From the NCBI GenBank assembly GCA_035515515.1, contig DATJBC010000269.1, positions 1 to 27,097 on the forward strand: a stretch of DNA of 27,097 bases, given 5' to 3'. The stretch comes from DATJBC01 sp035515515 (lineage in GTDB: Bacteria; Actinomycetota; Acidimicrobiia; Acidimicrobiales; UBA8190). A program made the translations under genes and the position numbers. A model generated the notes under the pieces. That model saw only the letters and a list, made by a program, of their open reading frames with translations. It made no database searches and had not been told where the DNA came from. Positions 8,326 to 16,385 of the stretch are shown in pieces (position 1 is the stretch's first letter; each line of letters begins with the position of its first letter).

Positions 8326-10887
8326 CTACTCGATGGGCTGGTGGGCGATGGCCTGCGGTTCGCGGCCCGCCAACAGCCAGCCGACGACGGCCGCGAACGC
8401 AGGCATAGCCAGGAGGATGAAGAGCAGGTCCCCGACGGGGATGTTGCCGAGCGCGGAGATCCCGCCGTTGAGCGAGTTGCTCCGCAGGAAGCCGATGACG
8501 CCCAGGTAGCCCCCGACCACCCCGAGGAGGGCGCCGAGGAAGCCCAGCGCCCCCGCGGTCACCGCGGTCAGCGTGCGCCGCGTGTGGCTGGAGGCGCCCG
8601 TCGCCGCCAGCGTGCGGAGCTCGCTCGCCGTCTCGCTGCGGACCAGGCCGACCGACATCCCGAGCACGCCGAGGGCGATGACGATCCCGAAGATCGTCGC
8701 CCAGCTGATCACCGCCGACGAGGTCGGCTGGTCGTTCTTCGCCTCCACGGCGAGCTGGCTCGTCGACGCGGCGAGCTGCGCGCTGCTGATCTGGGCGGCG
8801 GTGAAGGGCTGCGATCCCTGCACCAGCCAGTCGTTGGTGCTCGACTGGATGTGGAACTCGCGCATGGCGTGCTCGGTGACCACCGTGTTGGGCGCGGAGG
8901 TCCCGGTGGGGAGCGCGCCGAGCTCCTGGATCACCGGGTGCGCCAGACAGCCGGTGGCGGCCGTGCAGCTCGGCGAGGACGGACCACCACCGGGCGCGCC
9001 CGGAGCGGACCCGCCCTTGTCCCCTGACGTGTAGTTGAGGACGAGCCCCGAGAATCCCGAGAGACCGGGACGTGAGGTCAGGATGTCGGCGTTCGGGTCG
9101 ACCTGCGACGGTGCGATCCCGAAGGACCGCAGGAACCGGGGCGTGGCCACGTAGATCGGGCCGTTCCAGCTGCGACCCCCTTGGGTGCCGTTCAGATTGG
9201 CGTTCGGGGACTGGAGCGCGACGAGCTGCGCACCGAGTGCCCTGGCGATGGCGGCGGCGCTCGCCGACAGCTGCGACGGGGTGGCCACCGGCGTCGTCGG
9301 TGCCTTGGCGACCTGGCGGCCCTTCGGTGTGATCAAGACGGAGCCCGCTGGCGGGGGCGTGTTGGCGGTGAGCCAGAGCTGGTCGGAGGCGAGGTTCGGA
9401 CCTGCGTAGTCGAGGACGTTGCCGTAGCGGGCGGACGCCACCAGCATCACGATGACCGCGAAGAGCACCCCGACGCTGATCGCCGCCAGAGCCGAGCCCG
9501 AGCGTGCCCGGTACCGGGCGAGGTCGCGCAGCGCCAGGCGGGTGGCGATCGGCGCGCGGCGGCCGAGGCGCGCCGCCAACGACAGGAAGAACGGCGCGAG
9601 GAGGATCAGTCCCGGGACGAGCAGGACGATCCCGAACACGAGTTCCGGCGCGCCGCCGCTCCCGCTCCCCTTGTTCGTCCCCCCGGCGTACCCGAGCAAC
9701 AAGAAGGCGAGGACGAGGAGGACGACGCCGGGGACGACGGAGCGGTGGATCTCGCGGGGCGGTGCCGGCCGACCCGACAGTGCCTGGACGATGGGCACCT
9801 TGGTGACGGCCCGGGCCGGCCGTGACGCTGCGAAGAACGCTGCCACCACCGCCAGCACCATGGCGGCGACGACCACGGTCCACGACAGCGCCAGCACCCC
9901 GATGACGTGGTGCACGCTCTGTTCGAGGGTCGGGCGGTAGGCGAGCCACACCACCAGCCCCAGGCCGAACCCGAGGGCCGCGCCGACCACGCCGACCACG
10001 GTGCCGTTGGCGCTGATCACGAGGCGGACGTGGCCGTCGCTGGCCCCGGTCGCCTCGAGCATCCCGATCGAGCGGAGGCGACGCTGGGCGAGCACGGTGA
10101 AGCCGCCCACCGAGACGAGCATGATGAGCAGCATGCCGAGGACGAGGGCGGCGAGCGAGATCGTCTCAGGGTTGATCGGGTTCGACTGCGCGACCGACGC
10201 CGGGGTCTGCGCGTTGTTGCCGATCGAGCCGCGCGCCACCCCCCGCGCGTCGAAGAGGGCGACGACCTGCGTGGGACCGGTCACCTGTCCCGGCGTGACG
10301 AGCGCGAACTCGTCGAGGAGGCTCTGGGGGTTCTCGACGGTGCCGACCACACGGCGCTCGGCCCCGCCCACCCGCCAGGTGGACCCCACCCGCAGGTGGA
10401 ACGTGGACGCCACCCCGTTGGTCACGGCGACCTCGTCGGCGCCCGACGGGTAGCGCCCCGAGACGAGCGAGAGCATCGGGCCGCCGAAGGGCCCGTGGGG
10501 GTCCTGGGCGCGGAGTTGGTACGTGCTGATCGACCCCGGGATCGACTGGGTCTCGCTCTCGATGACGTCGACGCGCCCGAAGCGGCGCTCCAGGGTGGCG
10601 ATGACGCTCGCCGTGTGCGCGTCGTAGCTCGTGAAGGTCACGGAGTCCTGGGCCGTGCCGAAGCCCGCGTCCTTGGGCGGTGGCGTGTTGGTGGCAACGG
10701 CCGAACCCACGATCGTCGCCGCCACCGCCACCGTGATGAGGGCCAGGATCAGGAGCTGCTGGCGCCACTCACGGCGGAAGAGGCGCCAGGACCAACGGGT
10801 CACCGCCCGTCGTGCCGCCAGGCCGCTGCGTGGGACGGGGCCGGCGGGGGGACGGGCCCGCGGGGCGTCGACGACGGTGGCCGTCAT
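8326..10887 (-). CDS. FtsX-like ABC transporter permease (MacB type)
   Basis: Large membrane subunit of 853 residues. After a cytoplasmic N-terminus and a first membrane segment (LLILALITVAVAATIVGSAVA) there is an extracytoplasmic domain, then three membrane segments (from LAALVLGMLLIMLVSVGGFTV), a second unit with its own large outer domain containing a likely disulphide pair (PSCTAATGC), and a final three-segment FtsX core at the C-terminus. Such proteins do mechanotransmission with a MacB-type ATPase, for export or envelope sensing, rather than forming a channel. ATG 10887 overlaps the ATPase stop as ATGA. Third gene of the padR operon. Confidence 0.88.
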   Translation of the reverse strand: MTATVVDAPRARPPAGPVPRSGLAARRAVTRWSWRLFRREWRQQLLILALITVAVAATIVGSAVATNTPPPKDAGFGTAQDSVTFTSYDAHTASVIATLERRFGRVDVIESETQSIPGSISTYQLRAQDPHGPFGGPMLSLVSGRYPSGADEVAVTNGVASTFHLRVGSTWRVGGAERRVVGTVENPQSLLDEFALVTPGQVTGPTQVVALFDARGVARGSIGNNAQTPASVAQSNPINPETISLAALVLGMLLIMLVSVGGFTVLAQRRLRSIGMLEATGASDGHVRLVISANGTVVGVVGAALGFGLGLVVWLAYRPTLEQSVHHVIGVLALSWTVVVAAMVLAVVAAFFAASRPARAVTKVPIVQALSGRPAPPREIHRSVVPGVVLLVLAFLLLGYAGGTNKGSGSGGAPELVFGIVLLVPGLILLAPFFLSLAARLGRRAPIATRLALRDLARYRARSGSALAAISVGVLFAVIVMLVASARYGNVLDYAGPNLASDQLWLTANTPPPAGSVLITPKGRQVAKAPTTPVATPSQLSASAAAIARALGAQLVALQSPNANLNGTQGGRSWNGPIYVATPRFLRSFGIAPSQVDPNADILTSRPGLSGFSGLVLNYTSGDKGGSAPGAPGGGPSSPSCTAATGCLAHPVIQELGALPTGTSAPNTVVTEHAMREFHIQSSTNDWLVQGSQPFTAAQISSAQLAASTSQLAVEAKNDQPTSSAVISWATIFGIVIALGVLGMSVGLVRSETASELRTLAATGASSHTRRTLTAVTAGALGFLGALLGVVGGYLGVIGFLRSNSLNGGISALGNIPVGDLLFILLAMPAFAAVVGWLLAGREPQAIAHQPIE

Positions 10888-11606
10888 GACGGGCGGGTCG
10901 ACTGCACCAGCGCCTCGGGGCTGGGCGGGGGCTCGGTCTGGTCGATGACCTTCCCGTCGCGCAGGAAGACCACGCGATCGGCCCAGGCGGCGAGCTGTGC
11001 CTCGTGGGTGACGACGACGGCGCCGATGCCGCGCTTGCACGCCGCGAGGATCATGCGCATCACGGCCTCGCTGTTGGCGGAGTCGAGGGCGCCCGAGGGC
11101 TCGTCGGCCAGGAGCAGGCGGCGCTCGCCGACCACCGCCCGGGCGATGGCCACCCGCTGGCGTTCACCACCCGACAGCTGGTCGGGGAAGTGCGCGGCGC
11201 GGTCGGCGAGCCCCAGCTCCTCGAGGGTCTCGGTGGCGATGGCCTGCGCCTTGCGGCCGCCGATCCCGTCGAGCTCGAGAGGGAGCGACACGTTCTCGGC
11301 GGCGGTGAGCCCGGGCAGGAGGTTGAAGTCCTGGAAGACGTAGCCGATGGTGCGCCTGCGCAGGCGCGCCCGGTCGTTGCGGCTCATGGTGGGCAGCGAG
11401 ACGCCGTCCACGAGGACCTCGCCCTCCGTCGGGTCCTCCAGGCTCCCGGCGATGGTGAGCAGCGTCGACTTGCCCGACCCGCTGGGGCCCATCACCGCCA
11501 CCAGGGCGCCGGCGTCGACACGCAGGCTCACGTCGTCGATGGCCCGCACCTCGGTGGCGCCCTCGCCGTAGACCTTCGAGATGTTGCGCAGTTCGAGCAA
11601 GCTCAT
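10884..11606 (-). CDS. ABC transporter ATP-binding protein (MacB/LolD type)
   Basis: ATPase partner of the FtsX-like permease, 240 residues. Walker A GPSGSGKS (40-47), Q-loop VFQDFNLLPGLTAAENV, signature LSGGERQRVAIARA, Walker B LLLADEPSGALD and switch histidine VVVTHEAQLA are all intact and typical of the MacB/LolD/YknY group. ATG 11606 overlaps the padR stop (ATGA), and its own stop overlaps the permease start in the same way, so the three genes are translationally coupled. Confidence 0.92.
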   Translation of the reverse strand: MSLLELRNISKVYGEGATEVRAIDDVSLRVDAGALVAVMGPSGSGKSTLLTIAGSLEDPTEGEVLVDGVSLPTMSRNDRARLRRRTIGYVFQDFNLLPGLTAAENVSLPLELDGIGGRKAQAIATETLEELGLADRAAHFPDQLSGGERQRVAIARAVVGERRLLLADEPSGALDSANSEAVMRMILAACKRGIGAVVVTHEAQLAAWADRVVFLRDGKVIDQTEPPPSPEALVQSTRPS

Positions 11607-12181
11607 CGCTTCACCGCCAGTCTCAGTCGGATGCGGGGTGCGTCGGACGTGGGCCGGCCCGGTTCCACCGAGGCCCGCTTGAGGCGGCCGTCGGCGGCGT
11701 CCAGCCACCGGATCACCGAGTCGAGCCGACCCAGTTCGGCGTCGACCACGAGGGCCAGGGGCAGGTCGAGGTCGGCCTCGTCCTCCTTCAGCCGGGTCCA
11801 CTGCTGCATGAGCTCCACCAGGTACCGGCGGTGCGCCTGCAGGACCTCGTGGACATCGACGTCGGGGATGGCCAGCGCCACCAGGATCTTGATGACGAGC
11901 TCGTCGCGCGGGGGCGTGGTGAGGTCGGGCGGCGTACGCAGCCACTCGGCCAGCTCGTGGCGGCCCTCGGCGGTGATGCGGAAGGCCTTCTGCGGGCCGT
12001 CGGCGGCTTCGTCGTCGGACACGACCAGGCCGTCGCGCTCCAGGCGCTGCAAGGTCGTGTACACCTGGCCGACGTTGAGCGCCCAGACGTCACCGGTCCG
12101 GGCCTCGAATTCCTGGCGGAGCTGGTGCCCGTACTTGGGGCCCTCGCTGAGCAGGCCCAACAGGGCGTGTCGGACGCTCAT
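11603..12181 (-). CDS. PadR-family transcriptional regulator
   Basis: 192-residue repressor-type protein. The N-terminal winged helix begins MSVRHALLGLLSEGPKYGHQLRQEFEARTG, the standard PadR opening, with YTTLQRLERDGLV as the wing region; the C-terminal half is the helical, coiled-coil-prone dimerisation domain (PadR subfamily 1 type). It is the first gene of the exporter operon and probably controls it, since a perfect dyad overlaps the likely -10 just upstream. In known PadR systems an exported drug or phenolic compound releases the repressor; the inducer here is unknown. Confidence 0.92.
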   Translation of the reverse strand: MSVRHALLGLLSEGPKYGHQLRQEFEARTGDVWALNVGQVYTTLQRLERDGLVVSDDEAADGPQKAFRITAEGRHELAEWLRTPPDLTTPPRDELVIKILVALAIPDVDVHEVLQAHRRYLVELMQQWTRLKEDEADLDLPLALVVDAELGRLDSVIRWLDAADGRLKRASVEPGRPTSDAPRIRLRLAVKR

Positions 12182-12199
12182 GATGTCGGCTCGTGCGTG

Positions 12200-12239
12200 A
12201 GCATACTGGGTATGCTACGGATTCTCGACGGCCCGTCAA
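12200..12239 (-). promoter_or_regulatory. padR operon promoter with overlapping PadR-like operator
   Basis: Minus strand: -35 TTGACG (12239-12234), 16 bases, -10 TAGCAT (12217-12212). A perfect inverted repeat AGCATAC-N3-GTATGCT spans 12200-12216 and covers the -10 and the likely start of transcription. That is where a self-repressing PadR protein would bind. The leader would be about 24 bases. Confidence 0.68.
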
Positions 12240-12268
12240 GGGCCTCTGGTGGGCGGCGCCGGCGCCGG

Positions 12269-12703
12269 TCAGGCGGGCGAGGGCCCGCTGAACATCCACC
12301 GCACCCCGAAGCGGTCCAGCGTGCATCCCCAGTATCCCCAGGGCATGTCCTGGAGCCCGGTCGAGTCGGTCCCCCCTTCGCTGAGCGCGGCGTAGAGGCG
12401 CTCGGTCTCGGCCCGGGAGTCCGGCTCGAGGTTGATCGTCACGCTGTTGCCCGGGCGCAGCTCGTGTCCCATCGACTCCAGGATGTCGGTCCCCATGAGG
12501 ACGTGGCCGGCCAGGATGGGGAGCTCCACGTGGGCCACGAGCGCCTTCTCGGCCTCGGGGAGGGGCGTCCCTCCGGGGCCGCCCGGCATGTCGCCCATGC
12601 GGACGACGGGACCGGCGAACTCCGTCCCGAAGACGCCCCGGTAGAAGGTGAAGGCCTCTTCCGTCGTGCCCATGAAGTTGAGATACGTGCTGACCCTGCT
12701 CAC
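12269..12703 (-). CDS. VOC-family protein (PhnB-like, 3-dmu-9_3-mt type)
   Basis: 144 residues of the vicinal-oxygen-chelate fold in the PhnB-like subgroup. Recognisable parts are STYLNFMGTTEEAFTFYRGVFGTEF at the N-terminus, HVELPILAGHVLMGTD in the middle and the end MPWGYWGCTLDRFGVRWMF, the usual YGxxxxxxDPFGxxW region, with the usual Pro replaced by Arg. These proteins are small cytosolic dimers of mostly unknown substrate. GTG at 12703 is the best start: it gives the normal N-terminus and GGAG lies upstream; the open frame continues to 12907 in low-complexity sequence. It stands alone, divergent from the MarR-VOC gene. Confidence 0.82.
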   Translation of the reverse strand: MSRVSTYLNFMGTTEEAFTFYRGVFGTEFAGPVVRMGDMPGGPGGTPLPEAEKALVAHVELPILAGHVLMGTDILESMGHELRPGNSVTINLEPDSRAETERLYAALSEGGTDSTGLQDMPWGYWGCTLDRFGVRWMFSGPSPA

Positions 12704-12912
12704 GGTGGGGCTCCGTTCGCTCTGGCGCCGGGCGTCGCCGGCTCCTTGTTCGGATGGCTGGCGAGGCGCCAGCTCATCGCCGGTCCCGTGGTGCGGCGTC
12801 CCGGTGAACCGCCCGTGGGCTCCGACCGCACCGTAGCGGGGCGTCGGGGGTCGGGCCGGTGGCGCCCGGCCCGGCCCCAGCGGGTCCGTGGCCTGGGGAA
12901 TGGTCAAGGATG

Positions 12913-12941
12913 TTGACGATCTGGGGTCCCGTCCCTAGGGT
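12913..12941 (+). promoter_or_regulatory. Leaderless promoter of the MarR-VOC gene
   Basis: TTGACG (12913-12918), 17 bases, TAGGGT (12936-12941), then six bases to the GTG at 12948. Both boxes and the spacer are near-ideal, and transcription would start at the GTG itself. Confidence 0.68.
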
Positions 12942-12947
12942 CGGGGC

Positions 12948-13778
12948 GTGGACGGCACCGAGCGCACCGCGCACGGCACCCCCGCCCTGCTGCGCTCGGC
13001 CCGCGGGGCCTACGCCCAGTCCGTGCGGGCGCGCCTGCACGCCGCCGGCATCGATGACCTCCCTCGCAACGGGGTCTTCGTCCTGGCCGGCCTGGACGCC
13101 GCCGGGGGTCCGCGCCAGAACCTCCCCGCCGAGCTCGGCGTGACCAAGCAGGCGGTGAGCCAGGTGGTGGACGTCCTCGTGACCCGGGGCTACCTCGAGC
13201 GCCGGCCCGACGCCGGGGACCGCCGCCGGGTGGTGCTCGAGCTCCCCGCGCGCGGCCGCGCCGCGGTCGACGCTGCCGGGCGCGGCATCGAGGCCGTGGA
13301 CCGCCGGCTCGAGACGCTGGTGTCCCCGGCGCAGATCGAGGCCATGCGGTCGGTGCTCGCCGCCCTGACCGAGATCAAGGCCACCGGCGCGGCGCGCGGC
13401 GCTATGCGGCGCCGGCCCGAGCGCCTCCTGCGCAGATTCTGCCCGATCTTCCCGGTGCGCGACCTCGGTGCCGCCCTGGGCCACTACCGCGCACTGGGAT
13501 TCGACATCCTGGCCCACGTGGACGGCGACGACTACGGGTTCGCCAACCGCGACGGCGTGGGCCTGCACCTCAGCGTGCCGTCCGCGGGCGGTGCGCAGCA
13601 TCCCGGTACGGCCTATCTGTACGTGCTCGACGCCGACGCGCTCTACGAGCAGTGGAGCCGGCCCGGCATCGCCGGCCACACACACCCGGTGGGGACGACG
13701 GGTTACGACATGCGCGAGGGCTCCCACGTGGACCCCGACGGCAACCTCATCCGCTTCGGCTCGCCGGTCGGGGACTGA
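12948..13778 (+). CDS. MarR-type regulator fused to a VOC (bleomycin-resistance-like) domain
   Basis: 276 residues in two parts. Residues about 15-130 form a MarR-type winged helix: FVLAGLDAAGG, then the recognition region LGVTKQAVSQVVDVLVTRGYLERRPDAGDRRR. Residues about 160-276 form a VOC domain (CPIFPVRDLGAALGHYRALGF to REGSHVDPDGNLIRFGSPV) like bleomycin-binding proteins. The two are in one unbroken frame, so this is a real fusion and could be a one-component sensor in which the VOC part binds the ligand. Only the architecture is seen; ligand and target are unknown. The GTG start is supported by the leaderless promoter. Confidence 0.87.
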   Translation: MDGTERTAHGTPALLRSARGAYAQSVRARLHAAGIDDLPRNGVFVLAGLDAAGGPRQNLPAELGVTKQAVSQVVDVLVTRGYLERRPDAGDRRRVVLELPARGRAAVDAAGRGIEAVDRRLETLVSPAQIEAMRSVLAALTEIKATGAARGAMRRRPERLLRRFCPIFPVRDLGAALGHYRALGFDILAHVDGDDYGFANRDGVGLHLSVPSAGGAQHPGTAYLYVLDADALYEQWSRPGIAGHTHPVGTTGYDMREGSHVDPDGNLIRFGSPVGD

Positions 13779-13782
13779 CGCC

Positions 13783-14640
13783 GTGGTACCCAGACCGTGG
13801 CGCGCCGGGTTGGCGGTGGGGGCGCTGGCCGTCATGGCGGCGGCCTGCGGGGCGACGAGCGGCTCCCCGGGCTCGACCACGAGCGCCCCCCGGGCGGCGC
13901 GGCGGCGGTGCGACCCGCTGCCGTGATCACCGCCCCCGTCGAGTTGGCCGACACCGCCGCCGGGGCGGTGGGCTACGCCGCGTGGGGCGCGGGTCGCCGC
14001 TTGTGCTCCTCATGGGCCGGGGCGGCTCCATCGACGACTGGCCGCCGTCGTTCGTGGCCACCCTCGCCGCCCGTCACGACGGGGTGGTGTCGGACAACGG
14101 AGGCCTGGGGCGCACGGCGTCGCCGGTCGCCGCTCACCGCGTCGGCCATGGCCGACGCGAGCACCCCGCCCAGGTGTCGAAGCTCGTCCTCGCCGCCACC
14201 CAGCCCGGCACGGGCAGGGCCGCGCTCATCGCCGCCGCGGCCGGCGCCGCCGCGGCCAGCGCCGATCCCGCCGCGGTGCTGTCGGTGCTCTTCCCCCCTC
14301 GGCGGCGACCGCCGAGCACGCCTACGTCGACGCCATCGTGCCGCTGCCCGGGCTTCTATGTGGCGCCGCGGGCCGCCGTGGCGGCGCAGGTGCACGCCGT
14401 CGGGCAGTGGATGGCCGGGGCCCCGGTTCGGCCGCTTCCGCCTCCCCACGTTGGTGGCCGACGGGGCGGCCGACGTGCTGGACCCGAGCGCCAACGCCCG
14501 CCTGCTGGCCGACTCCGTGCCCGGGGAGCGCCTGGCGCTCTACCCGGGCGCCGGCCACGGCTTTTTGTTCCAGGACGCCGCCCGCTTCCTGCGCGCCGTG
14601 AACGGATTCCTGGGGCAGGGGCTCGGCGCCCCGGGGCCCT
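13783..14640 (+). pseudogene. Decayed alpha/beta-hydrolase lipoprotein pseudogene
   Basis: Pieces of one alpha/beta hydrolase lie in order but in shifting frames. It opens at GTG 13783 with a lipoprotein signal (lipobox MAAAC). Then come AVGYAAWGAG, PLVLLMGRGGSIDDWPPSF, SAMADA, HPAQVSKLVLAATQPGTG, AEHAYVDAIVPLPG, FYVAPRAAVAAQ, and PTLVADGAADVLDPSANARL through GAGHGFLFQDA. At least six frame changes are needed. Between SAMADA and HPAQV (about 14165) some 45 codons are absent, including the nucleophile elbow (GxSxG). The catalytic His region (GAGHGF) remains. Loss of the nucleophile means sequencing error alone cannot explain it. Downstream the frame runs into antisense tetR. Confidence 0.82.
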
Positions 14641-14648
14641 CCGGGGGG

Positions 14649-15293
14649 TCAGGTGCCCAACAGGTCGTGCACGGCGTCGTGCAGCAGCCGTCCCATCTCG
14701 TCGTTGGACACCGCCGAGAAGGAGTCGCCGGCCATGAAGAGCCCGGCGAAGATCGCGCCGAACGACGCCGCCATGCGCACGCGGTCGCGCAGTGGCAGGC
14801 GCTCGTCGCTCAACACCCTGCGGAAGCCGGTCTGCATGTCCTCGTGCTCGGCCTCGTGGTCCTCACGGTGCAGCTTCTCGAGGGCGGCCTGGTTGCGCTC
14901 GTGCATGAGGAAGATCTTGCGCTGGGCGAGCATCTGCGCCATCACCTCGTCGAGCAGCGCGCCCCACTGGGCCAGGGTGACGGGCTCGCCCTCGAGCACC
15001 TGCGCCAGCGCGTCCTTGCCGAATTCGTGCAGGCGCATGTGCAGCGCCATGAGGATGTCGTCCTTGGAGGCGAAGTGGTAGTAGAGCGCCGCCTTGGTGA
15101 CGCCCAGGCGCTCGGCGATCTCCCGGAGCGAGGTGCCGTCGAATCCCTTCTCGATGAAGAGGTCGAGGGCCACGTCGAGGATGCGCTCGCGGGTGGAGGC
15201 CGCCTCGGCCGTCGCCTCGGGGGCGGGGCCGGGTGTCGCGCTGTCGGCCTGGGGCGGGGTCGTCGGGGTCATCGGTGTCTCAACAGTCATCAT
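14649..15293 (-). CDS. TetR-family transcriptional regulator
   Basis: Up to 214 residues. A Pro/Ala-rich N-terminal extension of about 30 residues precedes the TetR DNA-binding domain: TRERILDVALDLFIEKGFDGTSLREIAERLGVTKAALYYHFASKDDIL. The C-terminal ligand domain is helical and shows no close match I can name. Start is uncertain: ATG at 15293, 15290 or 15272 all fit; no ribosome binding site decides. It is divergent from a drrAB-like exporter with two imperfect dyads between, so it very likely represses that exporter and perhaps itself. Confidence 0.9.
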   Translation of the reverse strand: MMTVETPMTPTTPPQADSATPGPAPEATAEAASTRERILDVALDLFIEKGFDGTSLREIAERLGVTKAALYYHFASKDDILMALHMRLHEFGKDALAQVLEGEPVTLAQWGALLDEVMAQMLAQRKIFLMHERNQAALEKLHREDHEAEHEDMQTGFRRVLSDERLPLRDRVRMAASFGAIFAGLFMAGDSFSAVSNDEMGRLLHDAVHDLLGT

Positions 15294-15364
15294 ACCTACT
15301 TGACGACAGGTAAGTGATCCGTTACCATCACCCGGTGCGAGAAACTTACTGACCAACCGGTTAG
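15294..15364 (+). promoter_or_regulatory. drrAB-like promoter with two candidate TetR operators
   Basis: Plus strand: -35 TTGACG (15300-15305), 17 bases, -10 TACCAT (15323-15328). A 22-bp imperfect dyad (15294-15315, ACCTACTTGAC / GACAGGTAAGT, 8 of 11 pairs) covers the -35. A second, CTGACCAACCGGTTAG (15349-15364, core AACCGGTT), lies just past the predicted transcript start and runs into the ribosome binding site AGGA (15363-15366). The layout fits repression by the divergent TetR protein; which dyad is used is inference. Confidence 0.55.
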
Positions 15365-15374
15365 GACGCAACGC

Positions 15375-16385
15375 ATGAGCGGCAACCCCATGATGATCGA
15401 GGCCGAGGGCCTGACCAAGCGCTACGGCAAGACCCAGGCCCTGGCCGGGGTGAGCTTCGGGACGCCCGCCGGCACCGTCCTGGGGCTCCTCGGACCGAAC
15501 GGCGCCGGGAAGACCACGGCGGTGCGCATCCTCACCACGCTGGCCCGCCCCGACGCCGGTCGGGCGGCGGTGGCCGGTGTCGAGGTGGTGCGCCATCCCG
15601 GCGAGGTGCGGCGCCACATCGGTGTGGCCGCCCAGGACGCCACCCTGGACCCCCTGCTCACCGGGCGCCAGAACCTGGTCCTGGTGGGCGAGCTCTCCGC
15701 CCTGGGGCGTGCTCCGGCGCGGGCCCGAGCCGGCGAGCTGCTCGAGCAGTTCGAGCTCACCGGGGCGGCCGACCGCGTCGTGAAGGGGTACTCGGGCGGG
15801 ATGCGGCGCCGGCTCGACCTGGCCGCCAGCTTGATGACCCGGCCGCCGGTGCTCTTCCTCGACGAGCCCACCACGGGCCTCGACCCCACCAGCCGCCAGC
15901 GGGTGTGGGACGCCATCCGCGGGCTCATCGACGACGGCGTGACGGTGCTGCTCACCACCCAGTACCTCGACGAGGCGGACGCCCTGGCCGACCGCATCGT
16001 CGTCGTCGACCATGGGCAGGTCATCGCCGAGGGAACGCCGCTCGAGCTCAAGGAGGCGAGCCGCAGCGTCCACCTCGAGGTCACCCTGGCCGGCGCCCAC
16101 CCCGGCGCGGCGCCTGCCATCGCGCCGCTGGTGGAGGGGAGCGTGCAGGTGAGCGGCGACGGGCGGCGGCTGAGCGCCGGCGCCGACAGCGCCAGCGGGC
16201 TCGCCACGGCCGTGGTGCGCGCCCTGGACGACGCCGGCGTGGAGGTCGACACCATCGTCGTGCGCCCGCCCTCGCTCGACGACGTCTTCTTTTCGCTCAC
16301 CGGCGGGCACATCGCGGCCGAGGACGAAGGTCCCGACGGCCCCGTCGCCGAGCACCGCTCGCAACTCGAGGGAGCCCCCGCATGA
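15375..16385 (+). CDS. DrrA-like multidrug ABC exporter ATP-binding protein
   Basis: 336 residues. Walker A GPNGAGKT (40-47), signature YSGGMRRRLDLAASL, Walker B LFLDEPTTGLDP and switch histidine replaced by Gln in LLTTQYLDEAD, as is usual for DrrA-type proteins. A C-terminal regulatory region (about 230-336) with PPSLDDVFFSLTGG closes the protein, the pattern of daunorubicin-resistance ATPases. Its stop overlaps the permease start as ATGA. Control is probably by the divergent TetR protein. Confidence 0.92.
   Translation: MSGNPMMIEAEGLTKRYGKTQALAGVSFGTPAGTVLGLLGPNGAGKTTAVRILTTLARPDAGRAAVAGVEVVRHPGEVRRHIGVAAQDATLDPLLTGRQNLVLVGELSALGRAPARARAGELLEQFELTGAADRVVKGYSGGMRRRLDLAASLMTRPPVLFLDEPTTGLDPTSRQRVWDAIRGLIDDGVTVLLTTQYLDEADALADRIVVVDHGQVIAEGTPLELKEASRSVHLEVTLAGAHPGAAPAIAPLVEGSVQVSGDGRRLSAGADSASGLATAVVRALDDAGVEVDTIVVRPPSLDDVFFSLTGGHIAAEDEGPDGPVAEHRSQLEGAPA

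Noticed and set aside
9907..12200. Long plus-strand open frames over the padR operon
   Set aside because: Antisense to genes with full Walker, FtsX and PadR motifs; the sequences are His/Glu/Gly/Arg-rich shadows.
14338..14601. Short plus-strand open frame as an independent small gene
   Set aside because: It contains one frame-shifted piece of the decayed hydrolase and has no start signal.
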